From Tepidicella baoligensis (GTDB taxonomy: Bacteria; Pseudomonadota; Gammaproteobacteria; Burkholderiales; Burkholderiaceae_C), in contig NZ_JACCDB010000010.1 in assembly GCF_013432195.1 (NCBI RefSeq), positions 1 to 64,000 on the forward strand: a stretch of DNA of 64,000 nt. The letters run 5' to 3'. Shown here piece after piece: positions 10,995 to 20,371 of this stretch. The notes under the pieces were generated by a model that worked only from the letters and a program-made list of their open reading frames with translations, was not told where the DNA came from and made no database searches. The position numbers and the translations under genes were made by a program. Position 1 is the stretch's first letter. Each line of letters opens with the position of its first letter.

Positions 10995-13900
10995 TCACTT
11001 CGCCGGCACCATTCCATGCGCTGGCGCCACCGCCTCATCGACGACCGTCCGGTTCGCACCCGGTACTCGCTGGCGAGCCAACAAGGTGTATATGGTTGGC
11101 ACCACGAAAATGGTCAGGAACGTGCCCACCGTCATGCCGCCCACGATCACCCAGCCAATCTGCTGGCGGCTCTCGGCCCCAGCACCGGAAGCCAGGGCCA
11201 GCGGCACCGCGCCCAGCACCATCGCACCGGTCGTCATCAGGATCGGGCGCAGACGCAGCTCCGCTGCCTGTTTCACCGCGTCGAGCATGTCCAGCCCTTG
11301 CTGGCGCAGCTGGTTGGCAAACTCGACGATCAGGATGCCGTGCTTGGTGATCAGACCGACCAGCGTGATCAGACCGATCTGACTGAACACGTTGAGCGTG
11401 CCCCCGGTGTAGCGCAAGGCCAGCAGAGCCCCCAGCATCGACAGCGGCACGCTGAGCATGATGATGAAGGGATCGATGAAACTCTCGAACTGCGCGGCCA
11501 ACACCAAGTAGATGAACGCCAGCGCGAGCACGAACACCAGCGCCAATGAGCCCGAGGCATTGCGGAACTCGCGGCTCTGGCCGTTGAGGTCGGTCGTGTA
11601 GCCGGGGGGCAGGATCTCGCGGGCGATCTCGTCCATCATTTCCAGGGCCTGTCCCAGTGCGAGGTCAGGCGCGAGGTTGGCAGTGATGGAGGCACTGCGA
11701 CGCTGGGCGAAGTGGTTGAGTTCGCGCGGGACTACCACCTCCCGGGTGGTCACCAGCGAAGCCAGCGGGACCATCTGGTCGTTGCGGCCACGCACGAACA
11801 TCCTTTCGATGTCGTCCGGGGTGTTGCGCTGGCTGGATTCGGTCTGCACGATCACATCGTACTGTTCCCCACCCAGCTTGTAGCGGGTGACGTCACGTCC
11901 GCCCAGCATGGTTTCCACTGTGCGCGCGATCGCATCGATGCTCACCCCCATGTCGGCGGCGCGCTCGCGGTCCACCTCCATGCGGATCTCGGGCTTGTTG
12001 AGACGAAGGTCCGTATCCACCTGCAAAAAGCCTGGGATCTGGGCCAGCCGGTCCTGGAACTGGCGCACCACCTGGGCCAGGTTTTCATAGCTGTCGTTGG
12101 TGACGATCACGTAGTTGATCGGGCGTTCGCGAGATCCCTGCCCGAGCGAGGGGGGCGTGATCGGGAAAGCGCTGACGCCCGGCAAACTGGCAATGCGCGG
12201 TGCCATTTCACGGGCCATCTGCTGGGTGGTACGCTCGCGCTCTTCCCACGGTTTGGCACGGAAGAAGACGGTGCCCTGTGCCACCGATGGGTTGCCCACA
12301 ATGGCAAAGATGCGGTCGAACTCCTCGTAGTCCTGACCAATGCGCTCGATCGCCTGTGCATAGCGCCGGGTGTAGTCCAACGTCGCCCCATCAGGGCCGT
12401 TGATGATGGTGAAAATCACCCCCCGATCTTCGATGGGGGCGAGTTCCTGTTTGGTGTTCTGCAGCAACCACCAGCTGCCAGCCGCACTGCCCAGCATGAC
12501 GAGCAGCACCAGCCAGCGCGCCTTCAAGGCCAACGTGAGCACCCGGCTGTAGCCCCGTGTGAGCGCCTGCAGCCCCGCTTCCATGCTGCGGTCAAAGCGG
12601 TTGGGTTTGGGATTGTGCTTGAGCAGCTTGGAGCACATCATGGGCGACAAGGTCAGCGCCACAAACCCGGAAACGAGCACGGCCCCAGCCAACGCCAGCG
12701 CAAACTCGGCAAACAGCCGCCCGGTTCGGCCAGGCGTGAAGGCCAGCGGCGCGTACACAGCGGCCAGCGTCAGCGTCATGGCCACCACCGCGAAGGCGAT
12801 TTCCTTCGATCCCTTGATGGCCGCCGCAAAAGGCTCCATGCCCTCTTCAATGTGGCGGTAGATGTTCTCCAGCACCACGATCGCATCGTCCACCACCAGG
12901 CCGATGGCCAGCACCAGGGCCAGCAGCGTCAGCGTGTTGATGGAAAAGCCAAACAGCTTCATCAGAGCAAAGGCACCGATGAGGCTGACCGGAATCGTGA
13001 CCAACGGGATGATGGAAGCTCGAACCGTGCGCAAGAACACGAAAATCACCAGCGTCACCAGCACCACCGCTTCGGCAATGGTTGCGTACACCGCCTTGAT
13101 CGAACGGTCGATGAACACCGAGTTGTCGTTGGCGATGTCAACGTTGATTCCGGGGGGCAGTTCTTCGCGCACCTTGTCGAGCAGTCCACGCACCGAAATC
13201 GACAAGTCCAGTGGATTCGCCGTGGCCTGGCGGATCACACCGAGGGACACTGTCTCCCGGCCATTGAGCCGCACCGACGTGCGCTCGTCCTGCGGCCCTT
13301 GCACGACGCGGGCCACGTCACCGATGCGCACAGGCAAGCCGTTGACGTTGCGGATGGTGATGGCGCGGAATTCCTCGACCGTTTGCAGATCGGTAGCAGC
13401 GGTCACGTTGAATTCACGCTGCTGGCTCTCGATACGGCCGGCAGGCACCTCGAGGTTGGAGCGGCGCAGCGCATCCTCCACATCCTGCACGGTGAGGCGG
13501 TAGGCAGCCAGCCGGTCCGGGTCCAGCCACAGACGCATGGAATAGCGGCGTTCCCCGAACACCCGCACATCGGCGGCCCCGGTGGCCGTCTGCAGCACGG
13601 GCTTGACGATGCGGTTGGCCAGGTCGGAAAGTTGCAGGGCGTTGAGGGTGTCGGAACTGAGTGCGATCCAGATCACGGGAAAGGCATCGGCTTCCACCTT
13701 GGCCACGATGGGTTCGTCGATCGACTGGGGAAGCCGCCCACGCACGCGGGCCACCTTGTCGCGCACCTCGGCGGCTGCGGCATCGGGATCGCGCTCCAGG
13801 CGAAAACGCACGGTGATCTGACTCTCCTCCTGCCGGCTGATCGAGGTGATGACGTCCACACCCTCGATGCCCGCGAGCGAGTCCTCCAGCGGCTTGGTCA

Positions 13901-14087
13901 CCTGGGTTTCGACCACCTCGCTGGAAGCCCCGGCAAAGCGGGTGGTGACCGTGACGTTGGGCTCGTCGATCTTGGGATACTCGCGCACCGTCAAACTGTT
14001 GAATGACACCCAGCCCACCAGCAAGACCAACAGCGACAACACGGTGGCGAACACCGGACGACGAACCGAGATTTCAGGCAGTTGCAT
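10995..14087 (-). CDS. RND efflux transporter permease (HAE1 family)
   Basis: 1030 aa inner-membrane proton antiporter subunit of a tripartite drug-type efflux pump. The N-terminus MQLPEISVRRPVFATVLSLLVLLVG is typical. The transmembrane-4 proton relay shows as VLAIGLVVDDAIVVLENIYRH (adjacent Asp pair). The remaining architecture (two large periplasmic loops, 12 membrane segments, FAEFALALAGAVLVSGFVALTLSP) is complete. It follows its adaptor gene by 18 bases. There is no outer-membrane TolC-type gene or regulator in the cluster, so the outer channel must be encoded elsewhere. The substrate is not predictable. Confidence 0.95.
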   Translation of the reverse strand: MQLPEISVRRPVFATVLSLLVLLVGWVSFNSLTVREYPKIDEPNVTVTTRFAGASSEVVETQVTKPLEDSLAGIEGVDVITSISRQEESQITVRFRLERDPDAAAAEVRDKVARVRGRLPQSIDEPIVAKVEADAFPVIWIALSSDTLNALQLSDLANRIVKPVLQTATGAADVRVFGERRYSMRLWLDPDRLAAYRLTVQDVEDALRRSNLEVPAGRIESQQREFNVTAATDLQTVEEFRAITIRNVNGLPVRIGDVARVVQGPQDERTSVRLNGRETVSLGVIRQATANPLDLSISVRGLLDKVREELPPGINVDIANDNSVFIDRSIKAVYATIAEAVVLVTLVIFVFLRTVRASIIPLVTIPVSLIGAFALMKLFGFSINTLTLLALVLAIGLVVDDAIVVLENIYRHIEEGMEPFAAAIKGSKEIAFAVVAMTLTLAAVYAPLAFTPGRTGRLFAEFALALAGAVLVSGFVALTLSPMMCSKLLKHNPKPNRFDRSMEAGLQALTRGYSRVLTLALKARWLVLLVMLGSAAGSWWLLQNTKQELAPIEDRGVIFTIINGPDGATLDYTRRYAQAIERIGQDYEEFDRIFAIVGNPSVAQGTVFFRAKPWEERERTTQQMAREMAPRIASLPGVSAFPITPPSLGQGSRERPINYVIVTNDSYENLAQVVRQFQDRLAQIPGFLQVDTDLRLNKPEIRMEVDRERAADMGVSIDAIARTVETMLGGRDVTRYKLGGEQYDVIVQTESSQRNTPDDIERMFVRGRNDQMVPLASLVTTREVVVPRELNHFAQRRSASITANLAPDLALGQALEMMDEIAREILPPGYTTDLNGQSREFRNASGSLALVFVLALAFIYLVLAAQFESFIDPFIIMLSVPLSMLGALLALRYTGGTLNVFSQIGLITLVGLITKHGILIVEFANQLRQQGLDMLDAVKQAAELRLRPILMTTGAMVLGAVPLALASGAGAESRQQIGWVIVGGMTVGTFLTIFVVPTIYTLLARQRVPGANRTVVDEAVAPAHGMVPAK

Positions 14088-14105
14088 GTTGCGACTCCGC
14101 GGCCA

Positions 14106-15305
14106 TCAACCCAGAGAATGCGGTGCCGACTGCGCCGCGGCACCAGCAGGCGGGCCGGAAGGCCGACTCATGTCGATCACCCGCACCGGCATGCCGTCGC
14201 GCTGCAGACGCTGCTGCCCAGCCACAACGACCGAATCGCCCGCCTGGACACCGCTGAGCACTTCAACCATGCCGCTTCGTCTCAGCCCCAACGTGACTTC
14301 GGCGCGTCGCGCAACGGGACGTGCGCCATCCCCCTCGCCCTCTTGGCCCAGCACATACACCACCTGGCGCCCACCCTGGGGCACGATGGCCTCTTCCGGA
14401 ACCATCAGGGCAGCTTCCTGGACCGACAACACCACGGTCACGCGCGCAAACAGCCCTGGACGCAAGGAGTGATGGTCTGCCGAAGACATCACGGCCCGCA
14501 CCTGCAAGGCACGACCATTGGCATCCACCAGAGGATCCACGGCCTGCACCCGCGCCGTGAAATTCTGGCCCGGCAAGGCGTCGATCTGGACTTGTACCGT
14601 TTGGCCGGGACCCACGCGTGCCTGATAACGCTCGGGCAGGCGGAAATCCACATACAACTGCGACAAGTCTTCCAGGTTCACCAGTTCGGCCCCTTCGCGC
14701 ACGAAATCTCCCAGGCTGACGCTGCATATGCCCACCACGCCATCGAAGGGGGCCACAATGCGCATGCGTGCCACCCGGGCCTCAGCCAGTTGCACCTGGG
14801 CTTCGGCCACCTGCAGGCTGGCCCGGCTTTCGTCGAGCACCCGCCGGGCCACGAAATTCTGGGCGACCAGCTCTTCATTGCGCTTGAGGTTGACCTGCGC
14901 GATCGAAAGCTGCGCCTGGGCCTGGCTGAGCTCAGCGCGTTGCAAGGTATCGTCGAGCTGAAACAGCAGTTGGCCTTTGCGCACGCGGGCACCGTCCTCG
15001 AAGCCGATGTGTACGATGCGACCGCTGACTTCTGGGCGCAACAACACGCTTTGGCGCGAACGCAAAGAACCGACCGATTGCGCATCCTCCACCAACCGGG
15101 TGACGGTGACGGGCGCTACTTCCACGCTCGGCAAGGCACCCGGCCCACCCGGCCCCCGGGCTGACGCACCCGGGCCGCCAGCGCCAGACACAGCCGCCGG
15201 GGTTTCTGTGCCGGGTGACTTCGGTTGCTGCAACCACCACGCGGCAGCGAAAGCGAGCGCAAATCCGGCCCCGACAACGACCCCATAAATGGCTTTTCTG
15301 GACAT
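14106..15305 (-). CDS. RND efflux periplasmic adaptor subunit
   Basis: 399 aa membrane-fusion protein that bridges the pump below to an outer-membrane channel. One N-terminal membrane anchor (AIYGVVVGAGFALAFAAAWWL) is followed by a Pro/Gly/Ala-rich linker, the lipoyl/barrel half-motif QLDDTLQRAELSQAQ, an alpha-hairpin with coiled-coil repeats around residues 140-200, and the second lipoyl half RIVAPFDGVVG. The start is taken as ATG 15305; a TTG nine bases upstream is possible. First gene of the two-gene pump operon. Confidence 0.94.
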   Translation of the reverse strand: MSRKAIYGVVVGAGFALAFAAAWWLQQPKSPGTETPAAVSGAGGPGASARGPGGPGALPSVEVAPVTVTRLVEDAQSVGSLRSRQSVLLRPEVSGRIVHIGFEDGARVRKGQLLFQLDDTLQRAELSQAQAQLSIAQVNLKRNEELVAQNFVARRVLDESRASLQVAEAQVQLAEARVARMRIVAPFDGVVGICSVSLGDFVREGAELVNLEDLSQLYVDFRLPERYQARVGPGQTVQVQIDALPGQNFTARVQAVDPLVDANGRALQVRAVMSSADHHSLRPGLFARVTVVLSVQEAALMVPEEAIVPQGGRQVVYVLGQEGEGDGARPVARRAEVTLGLRRSGMVEVLSGVQAGDSVVVAGQQRLQRDGMPVRVIDMSRPSGPPAGAAAQSAPHSLG

Positions 15306-15426
15306 GTGGTTCAAGTGGAAAACCTAATCATTTCACTTTATCATTATTTCGATGCTTGCGTGTGGCAGCTGGCCATCGGTGTGTGGCTTTTGCCTGGTGG
15401 TTTACCTCGCGTTTACATGCCTTTGG
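15306..15426. other. AT-rich upstream region of the efflux operon
   Basis: About 120 bases between the pump adaptor start and the rnhA stop. It is AT-rich near 15321-15350 and carries ATCATT twice (15327-15332, 15340-15345). It is the only place for the efflux operon promoter; no regulator gene is adjacent. Confidence 0.4.
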
Positions 15427-15873
15427 CTATGACACAGCAGCGCGAGCAGCCCCACGGTTGGCCAAGGCATCGGCCCGCTCGTTGCCCGGATCCCCGGCGT
15501 GCCCCTTGACCCAGTGCCACTCGATCTGGTGCCCGCCGCCTTGCACCAGGTCGTCGAGTCGTTGCCACAGATCGACATTTTTCACCGGCTGGCGGCTGGC
15601 CGTGCGCCAGCCCCTCGCTTTCCAGCCTGGCAACCACTCGGTGATCCCCTTGCGAACGTATTCGCTGTCGAGGTAGAGCGAAACACGACAGGGACGCTTG
15701 AGCGCCTGCAGGGCTTCGATCACCGCGGTGAGCTCCATGCGGTTGTTGGTGGTTTCGGCTTCGCCGCCCCACAGCTCCTTTTCTGCCGTGCCAGAACGCA
15801 GCAGCGCACCCCATCCGCCTGGGCCAGGGTTGCCCTTGCAGGCGCCGTCGGTGTAGATGATGACGTGGTTCAT
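15427..15873 (-). CDS. rnhA: Ribonuclease HI
   Basis: 148 aa endonuclease that cuts the RNA strand of RNA-DNA hybrids. The catalytic residues are all visible: Asp9 in [16 protein letters not shown], Glu47 in [11 protein letters not shown], Asp in [11 protein letters not shown], and Asp in [12 protein letters not shown]. Start ATG 15873 overlaps the stop of the upstream methyltransferase by 4 bp, so the two are translationally coupled. A dnaQ gene, the common partner of rnhA, does not follow here. Confidence 0.97.
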   Translation of the reverse strand: MNHVIIYTDGACKGNPGPGGWGALLRSGTAEKELWGGEAETTNNRMELTAVIEALQALKRPCRVSLYLDSEYVRKGITEWLPGWKARGWRTASRQPVKNVDLWQRLDDLVQGGGHQIEWHWVKGHAGDPGNERADALANRGAARAAVS

Positions 15874-16757
15874 GGATCTTGGCGCTGGTTCATGCGGTGC
15901 GAAGGTCGCTGCAAGGAGGGCCGCTGGGCCACGCCCACGGGCGCGGCCATCGAGCGCCTGGGCTTCCAGGCTGGCCCGAGCAGATGCATGCCGCGCACCC
16001 GCTTGACGGCGACCATGAAATACACCGCCCCCAAGAAAGGCCAGGAACGGGCGCCAACCGCATCCATCCAGCGGTAGCGGTTCAGCCATTGGTCGGTCTG
16101 TACCGCCGGCCGGTAGCAACCCAGCCGACAAGACTCGACATCAAAGCTCAACAAGCGCAGCCAGTCCTTCAGCCGCCAGTGCCCGATGAAATCCCCGGCT
16201 TCGGGCAAAAAACGGCGCCCCAGCCAGTTGTTACCCAGGCCGAGCCGCGCAAAGACATGGGCACGGTACTGGCGCATCCCCCACAGGCTCGCAGGATTGA
16301 GACCACAGATCACCACCCGCCCTTCGGGAACCAGCACGCGCTCGACTTCACGCAGCACGGCGTGGGGGTCGGCGCTGAGCTCCAGCGTGTGCGGCAACAC
16401 CACCAGATCCAGGCTTTTTTCGGGAAACGGCAGGGCCGCTGCGTGCGTCACCAGCGATACCGGACGGGGGAAGGCGTGACCATCCATGCGCACGTCCCAG
16501 GGCAGGCCGGCGACCTCGGGCACGGCCAGCCAGCGGTGCGGCATTCGGTTCGCGCGCAGGGCATCGATTTCGGGCAGACCGAGTTGCAGTGCATTGAAGC
16601 CAAAACGGTCCACCACGGCGGCATCGAATTGCGCCTGCTCCCAAGCCAGCATGTAACGGCCGGGTGGCGTGGACAGCCATGCCGTCAGCTCTTGCCCGAG
16701 CTCCAAGGCGTCTTCGGATTCGCTGCCGTGCCCAGGCTCATGAATCGACGGTTTCAT
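15870..16757 (-). CDS. Class I SAM-dependent methyltransferase, rnhA-linked
   Basis: 295 aa protein of the Methyltransf_11 type commonly found next to rnhA in proteobacteria; its substrate is unknown to me. Features are [19 protein letters not shown] near the N-terminus, an acidic-loop segment [47 protein letters not shown] (methyltransferase motifs IV-V region), and a C-terminal hydrophobic [20 protein letters not shown] stretch. The classical GxGxG loop is poor. The start ATG 16757 overlaps the end of the NYN-like gene by 20 bp. Second of three co-directional genes. Confidence 0.85.
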   Translation of the reverse strand: MKPSIHEPGHGSESEDALELGQELTAWLSTPPGRYMLAWEQAQFDAAVVDRFGFNALQLGLPEIDALRANRMPHRWLAVPEVAGLPWDVRMDGHAFPRPVSLVTHAAALPFPEKSLDLVVLPHTLELSADPHAVLREVERVLVPEGRVVICGLNPASLWGMRQYRAHVFARLGLGNNWLGRRFLPEAGDFIGHWRLKDWLRLLSFDVESCRLGCYRPAVQTDQWLNRYRWMDAVGARSWPFLGAVYFMVAVKRVRGMHLLGPAWKPRRSMAAPVGVAQRPSLQRPSHRMNQRQDP

Positions 16758-17676
16758 CCACCACCGGGGGCTGGGCCAGCACCGTTTCACGAATCATCTC
16801 GCGCATGGCCTTCTTTTCAGGAAAGCTGAGCGCGCGCGCCAATTCCCGTCGCACGCGCAGCAGCAGATGCCGGTCGGTCTCGGGCGGCACGCCTTGGCTG
16901 TTCTGCATCTCCTCGTACAAGTCGAGTCGGGCATGGGGGGTTTCGTCGCGCCACCATTCCTGGATCACACGCTCCACCTGAGCCCGCCATTCATCGCTTG
17001 GCGGCCCGTCCGGGGGCGGCATGTCGAACCCGCTGTCGGCCTCGCGGTCCCCTTCATGGACACGCCCCATGTGGCTGTTCGCCCCGGGAGTCGTCAGCGC
17101 TGCCCAAGCCGCCTCATGCAGCGCGACACGGCGATCGGCCTGCATCAGCAGCCGGGCCCAGCTCGGGTCTTCGCCCGTCAGGCGGCCATAGTCTTGGGAG
17201 GCCTCGTCTGTGACGAGCACCACCTTGAGTCCGCGCCATTGGGCTTCGTCGATATAGGGAATGAGGCGCTCGTCGTCACTGGCAATCAACACCATGCTGC
17301 AGGCACCGCGGCTCGCCAGTTGCGTGAGCTCGAGACCGAGGGAGCGCACCAGGCCCAACCCTCCGTCCAGGGCATGGGGGGGCACCATGCGCAGCAGCAC
17401 ACCGTCCACCAATTCGGTAGGCGGCTGGTCGGTGAACAGGCAGGCGCGAGTGAGCGAACCTTCGGCTCCACACAACCGAGCCAAACCGGAAAACACCACA
17501 GTCAGGGCGCTGCGCTGCAAGGGATGGGCCGGCTTGGAAGGCTGCTGCTGAGCCAACCAGCCGAGATAACGCTCATCGATGAGGGCCACGGCCTGGCCCC
17601 CACCCTGAGGCAGGGCGGAAGAACCAGAGGCATAACGGGACGACGCTCTTTTGGCAAGATGAAATTTGGTTTTCAT
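16738..17676 (-). CDS. Putative NYN/PIN-like nuclease-domain protein
   Basis: 312 aa, not firmly recognised. The middle holds a pattern like the NYN branch of the PIN-nuclease superfamily: VDGVLLRMV, then CSMVLIASDDERLIPYIDE followed by WRGLKVVLVTDEA, i.e. a beta strand ending in Asp residues, a helix, and a second strand. The N-terminus is basic (KTKFHLAKRASSRYASG) and the C-terminal third is charged and helical (EWRAQVERVIQEWWRDE). There is no signal peptide or membrane segment. It heads the operon with the methyltransferase and rnhA, which is compatible with an RNA-related role but does not prove one. The start has a weak ribosome site and an AT-rich upstream region. Confidence 0.6.
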   Translation of the reverse strand: MKTKFHLAKRASSRYASGSSALPQGGGQAVALIDERYLGWLAQQQPSKPAHPLQRSALTVVFSGLARLCGAEGSLTRACLFTDQPPTELVDGVLLRMVPPHALDGGLGLVRSLGLELTQLASRGACSMVLIASDDERLIPYIDEAQWRGLKVVLVTDEASQDYGRLTGEDPSWARLLMQADRRVALHEAAWAALTTPGANSHMGRVHEGDREADSGFDMPPPDGPPSDEWRAQVERVIQEWWRDETPHARLDLYEEMQNSQGVPPETDRHLLLRVRRELARALSFPEKKAMREMIRETVLAQPPVVDETVDS

Positions 17677-17793
17677 ATATGTGATATTGAAATCGATAAG
17701 AAGGTCAAATAAATCGATTTGCGTTGCAGCTGGTGGTTGATTTTGTCACGGAATCCATCGAATGGTTCCAGCGACTTTGCTAAGCTGGCGGGC

Positions 17794-18708
17794 GTGAATT
17801 TTGCTCAACTCCTGTTTCCCGACTTTTCCCTGATCCTGTGTGGCTACCTGTTGTGCCGCTACACCCCGCTGAACCGCAAGGTGTGGGAGCCGATCGAGAG
17901 TCTGGTGTACTTTTTCATGTTCCCGGTGTTGCTGTTCCACTCCATCGTGCGCACGCCGCTGGAGTGGCAGTCGGCCACACACATGATGGGCGCCGGGCTC
18001 ACGCTGGGCCTGGCCGGCATCCTGCTGGCCTATTCACTGCCCCGCTGGCCGTGGGTGGGCCGGGGACTGGACACCCGGCTCCATGCAGCCAGCGCGCAGG
18101 TGGCATTCCGCTTCAACTCTTTCATCGTGCTGGCGCTGGTGGACCGGGTGGCCGGACCACAGGGGATGCCGCTGGTGGCGGTGCTGATCGGGGTCTGTGT
18201 TCCGCTGTTCAACGTGGGGGCCGTGTTTCCCATGGCCCGCCACGGCCAGCACGGCCTGCTGCGTGAATTGGTGCGCAATCCGCTCATCATCGCCACGGTG
18301 AGTGGGCTGGCCGCGAACATCGCCGGTTTGGGCATCCCGGACTGGTTGGCACCGACCACGAACCGGATCGGCCAGGCTGCGCTGGCACTGGGCCTGATGG
18401 CGGCCGGCGCCGGCATGCAACTCGGGCGCATGACGCAAGCCAAGACGCTGGCGACGCTGGTGCTGGGCATCAAGCATGTGCTGCTGCCGGTCGCCGCCCT
18501 GCTGGTGGCCATCGCCTGGCAGCTGGACCCCACGCAGACCGTGGTGTTGCTGATGTTTTCTGCCGTGCCCACGGCATCGAGTTGCTATGTGCTGGCCGCA
18601 CGCATGGGGTATGACGGTCCCTATGTCGCGGGGCTGGTCACCTTGTCCACACTGTTGGGGGTGCTCAGTCTGACGTTCGCGCTGGGCGTGCTGCTGCCCC
18701 TGCGGTGA
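17794..18708 (+). CDS. AEC family transporter (auxin efflux carrier type)
   Basis: 304 aa inner-membrane carrier with about ten hydrophobic segments in the two-halves arrangement of the AEC family. The conserved features are LVYFFMFPVLLFHSI early, AFRFNSFIVLALVDR in the first half, and MFSAVPTASSCYVLAARMG in the second half, where relatives have a Pro/Ser-rich crossing. Substrate is unknown; relatives move malate, malonate or similar anions. GTG at 17794 gives a family-like N-terminus (VNFAQLLFPDFSLIL). Its 3' end overlaps the convergent lipoprotein gene by 44 bp. Confidence 0.88.
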   Translation: MNFAQLLFPDFSLILCGYLLCRYTPLNRKVWEPIESLVYFFMFPVLLFHSIVRTPLEWQSATHMMGAGLTLGLAGILLAYSLPRWPWVGRGLDTRLHAASAQVAFRFNSFIVLALVDRVAGPQGMPLVAVLIGVCVPLFNVGAVFPMARHGQHGLLRELVRNPLIIATVSGLAANIAGLGIPDWLAPTTNRIGQAALALGLMAAGAGMQLGRMTQAKTLATLVLGIKHVLLPVAALLVAIAWQLDPTQTVVLLMFSAVPTASSCYVLAARMGYDGPYVAGLVTLSTLLGVLSLTFALGVLLPLR

Positions 18709-19378
18709 GGGCATCCAGCCGACGGCGCGCCAGTGCCTCCAAGGCGGCGTCTGCGGACTGCTGGGCCACATCGGCCTGCACCTGCAGCCAGGCCAACAAG
18801 GGCCTACGCCAACCCTGCTGCGAAGCCGTATCCACCGCTACCGCGATGCCTGGCGGGTCCAGCCGCCCGGCCCGCAACAACGCGCCAGCGGCCACCAGGC
18901 GCGACACCGGGTCGGCCAGGGCCATGAGCACAGTAGCGGATGATCTTTCGGTGGGCGGCACCAACAGCCATTGAGCCACCGCACGGTGGGCGGGTGGCAG
19001 CAGGGGTATGTCCGCTGCCTCGGGTACGCCTGCCAAGTAGCGGGCATAGGCCTGGGTTTCGGGTGTGGCATCCGCCTGCAAGCGCTCATAACCCTCACAG
19101 GGAGCGATATCCAGGCTGGCTTGACGCACGGCACAGCGGCTCAACTCCACGAGCGCCAGGAGATCCAGCCGGGCGGTGCGCCGCGTTTCTTCCAGAGCTC
19201 GGCGCCACTCGACACCCGCCACACGGTCGTTGCCTTCCCATTCGGCCATCGTGGCGCGCTGCATCGCCCCATGCGCGTTGACCTGCCAGTCGGGTGCCGG
19301 TGGCCCACTGGCACAGCCCAGCAGCCAGCTCACCACCACACAAACGCTGCCCAGACGCGCAATGGAATTTCGGGTCAT
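18665..19378 (-). CDS. Lipoprotein of the MlaE/MlaD-type operon
   Basis: 237 aa. The N-terminus is a lipoprotein signal: basic MTRNSIAR, a hydrophobic stretch, and lipobox LLGC with Cys at residue 22. The rest is Ala/Leu/Arg-rich and helical, resembling helical-repeat proteins, with no family I can name. The start overlaps the stop of the MCE-domain gene by 4 bp, so it is part of that operon and may be the auxiliary lipoprotein of the transporter. That role is inferred from position. The last 44 bp overlap the AEC gene on the other strand. Confidence 0.75.
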   Translation of the reverse strand: MTRNSIARLGSVCVVVSWLLGCASGPPAPDWQVNAHGAMQRATMAEWEGNDRVAGVEWRRALEETRRTARLDLLALVELSRCAVRQASLDIAPCEGYERLQADATPETQAYARYLAGVPEAADIPLLPPAHRAVAQWLLVPPTERSSATVLMALADPVSRLVAAGALLRAGRLDPPGIAVAVDTASQQGWRRPLLAWLQVQADVAQQSADAALEALARRRLDALTAGAAARPARTSD

Positions 19379-20367
19379 GGCAGCTTGAGCTCCGTGTCGC
19401 GTGCAAAAGGCCAGCGGCGGTTGATGTCGTTGACCAGGCTTTCGACCTTGCGCAGACTGGCCTCGACCTCGGCGCGCAGCACGTCCAGATCCACCGTGGC
19501 GGTGCGGGTGTTGACCGCGATGCCCTGCACTTCCACCAGCACCGCATCGACCTTCTGCAGACTTTGACGGGCGTCCGACAGCAGGCTTTCGACGGTCTGA
19601 ACGGCGGTCTGCATGTCGGTCATGAGGCCGGCATCGCCGAACACGCGCTGGTCGGCGTTGCCGATCAGGGTTTCCGTGCGGCCCGCCACGGCTTCGAGTC
19701 GCGCCAGCAAGGCGTTTGTCTCGTCCAAGACCTGCAGCAGGCGGGCCCGGTCGGCGTCATTGCCCATGAGCAGACCCAGAGCACCGCGTGGACTGTTCAG
19801 GGTTTCGGTGGCCGTCTGCACATGGCGCAGACTCACACTGAGCGGTGATTGCTCGGCCGTGATCCGGTTGAGATTGTCCAGCAGATCGCGCACCGAGCTG
19901 ACCAAGCGGGGAATCTCGGCCATCGCATCGCCCTTGAGCACCTGACGTTCGGCACCGTCAGCCAAGGGCGGCGCTTCGAACACGCCGGTAAAGGCGCGAA
20001 TGCGGGTTGCCCCCACCAGGCTGCGTTCCATGGTGAACACACTGGTTTCGCGCAGCCAGTGGGCATCCTTGCGGGAGACATCCACGATGATGCGGGCGTT
20101 GCCGTCCTCACCCAGTTCGATGCGCCGGACCCGTCCGATCGGGAAGCCGGAAAACGTCATGTCCATGCCCACGACCACACCCTCGGAATCATCGGCAATG
20201 AGCACCAGTTCCTGAGTCGGCTCGAACACACCCCGTGCGTAGAGCAGGTAGGCAGCCGAACCGACGATCAGCACGATCATCAGTATCAGCAGCAGCGCGG
20301 CCTTGAACTCGACGTTGGACACGCGAGCCTGGCGTATGGTCTGGTCAACGACGTCGTCGGGGTTCAT
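19375..20367 (-). CDS. MlaD/MCE-domain lipid-transport protein
   Basis: 330 aa. A single N-terminal membrane anchor (LLLILMIVLIVGSAAYLLYA) is followed by one MCE domain (TQELVLIADDSEGVVVGMDMTFSGFPIGRVRRIEL, about residues 55-90, continuing through SLVGATRIR) and then a long helical C-terminal region with heptad-like Leu/Val spacing, as in MCE proteins that form periplasmic rings or tubes. It is the substrate-binding component of an ABC-type lipid transporter. It starts four bases after the permease gene ends. Confidence 0.9.
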   Translation of the reverse strand: MNPDDVVDQTIRQARVSNVEFKAALLLILMIVLIVGSAAYLLYARGVFEPTQELVLIADDSEGVVVGMDMTFSGFPIGRVRRIELGEDGNARIIVDVSRKDAHWLRETSVFTMERSLVGATRIRAFTGVFEAPPLADGAERQVLKGDAMAEIPRLVSSVRDLLDNLNRITAEQSPLSVSLRHVQTATETLNSPRGALGLLMGNDADRARLLQVLDETNALLARLEAVAGRTETLIGNADQRVFGDAGLMTDMQTAVQTVESLLSDARQSLQKVDAVLVEVQGIAVNTRTATVDLDVLRAEVEASLRKVESLVNDINRRWPFARDTELKLP

Positions 20368-20371
20368 GGCG

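Noticed and set aside
11712-14006. 764-codon plus-strand frame inside the RND pump region
   Set aside because: It is antisense to the pump gene, with low-complexity His/Gln/Arg composition and no recognisable domain.
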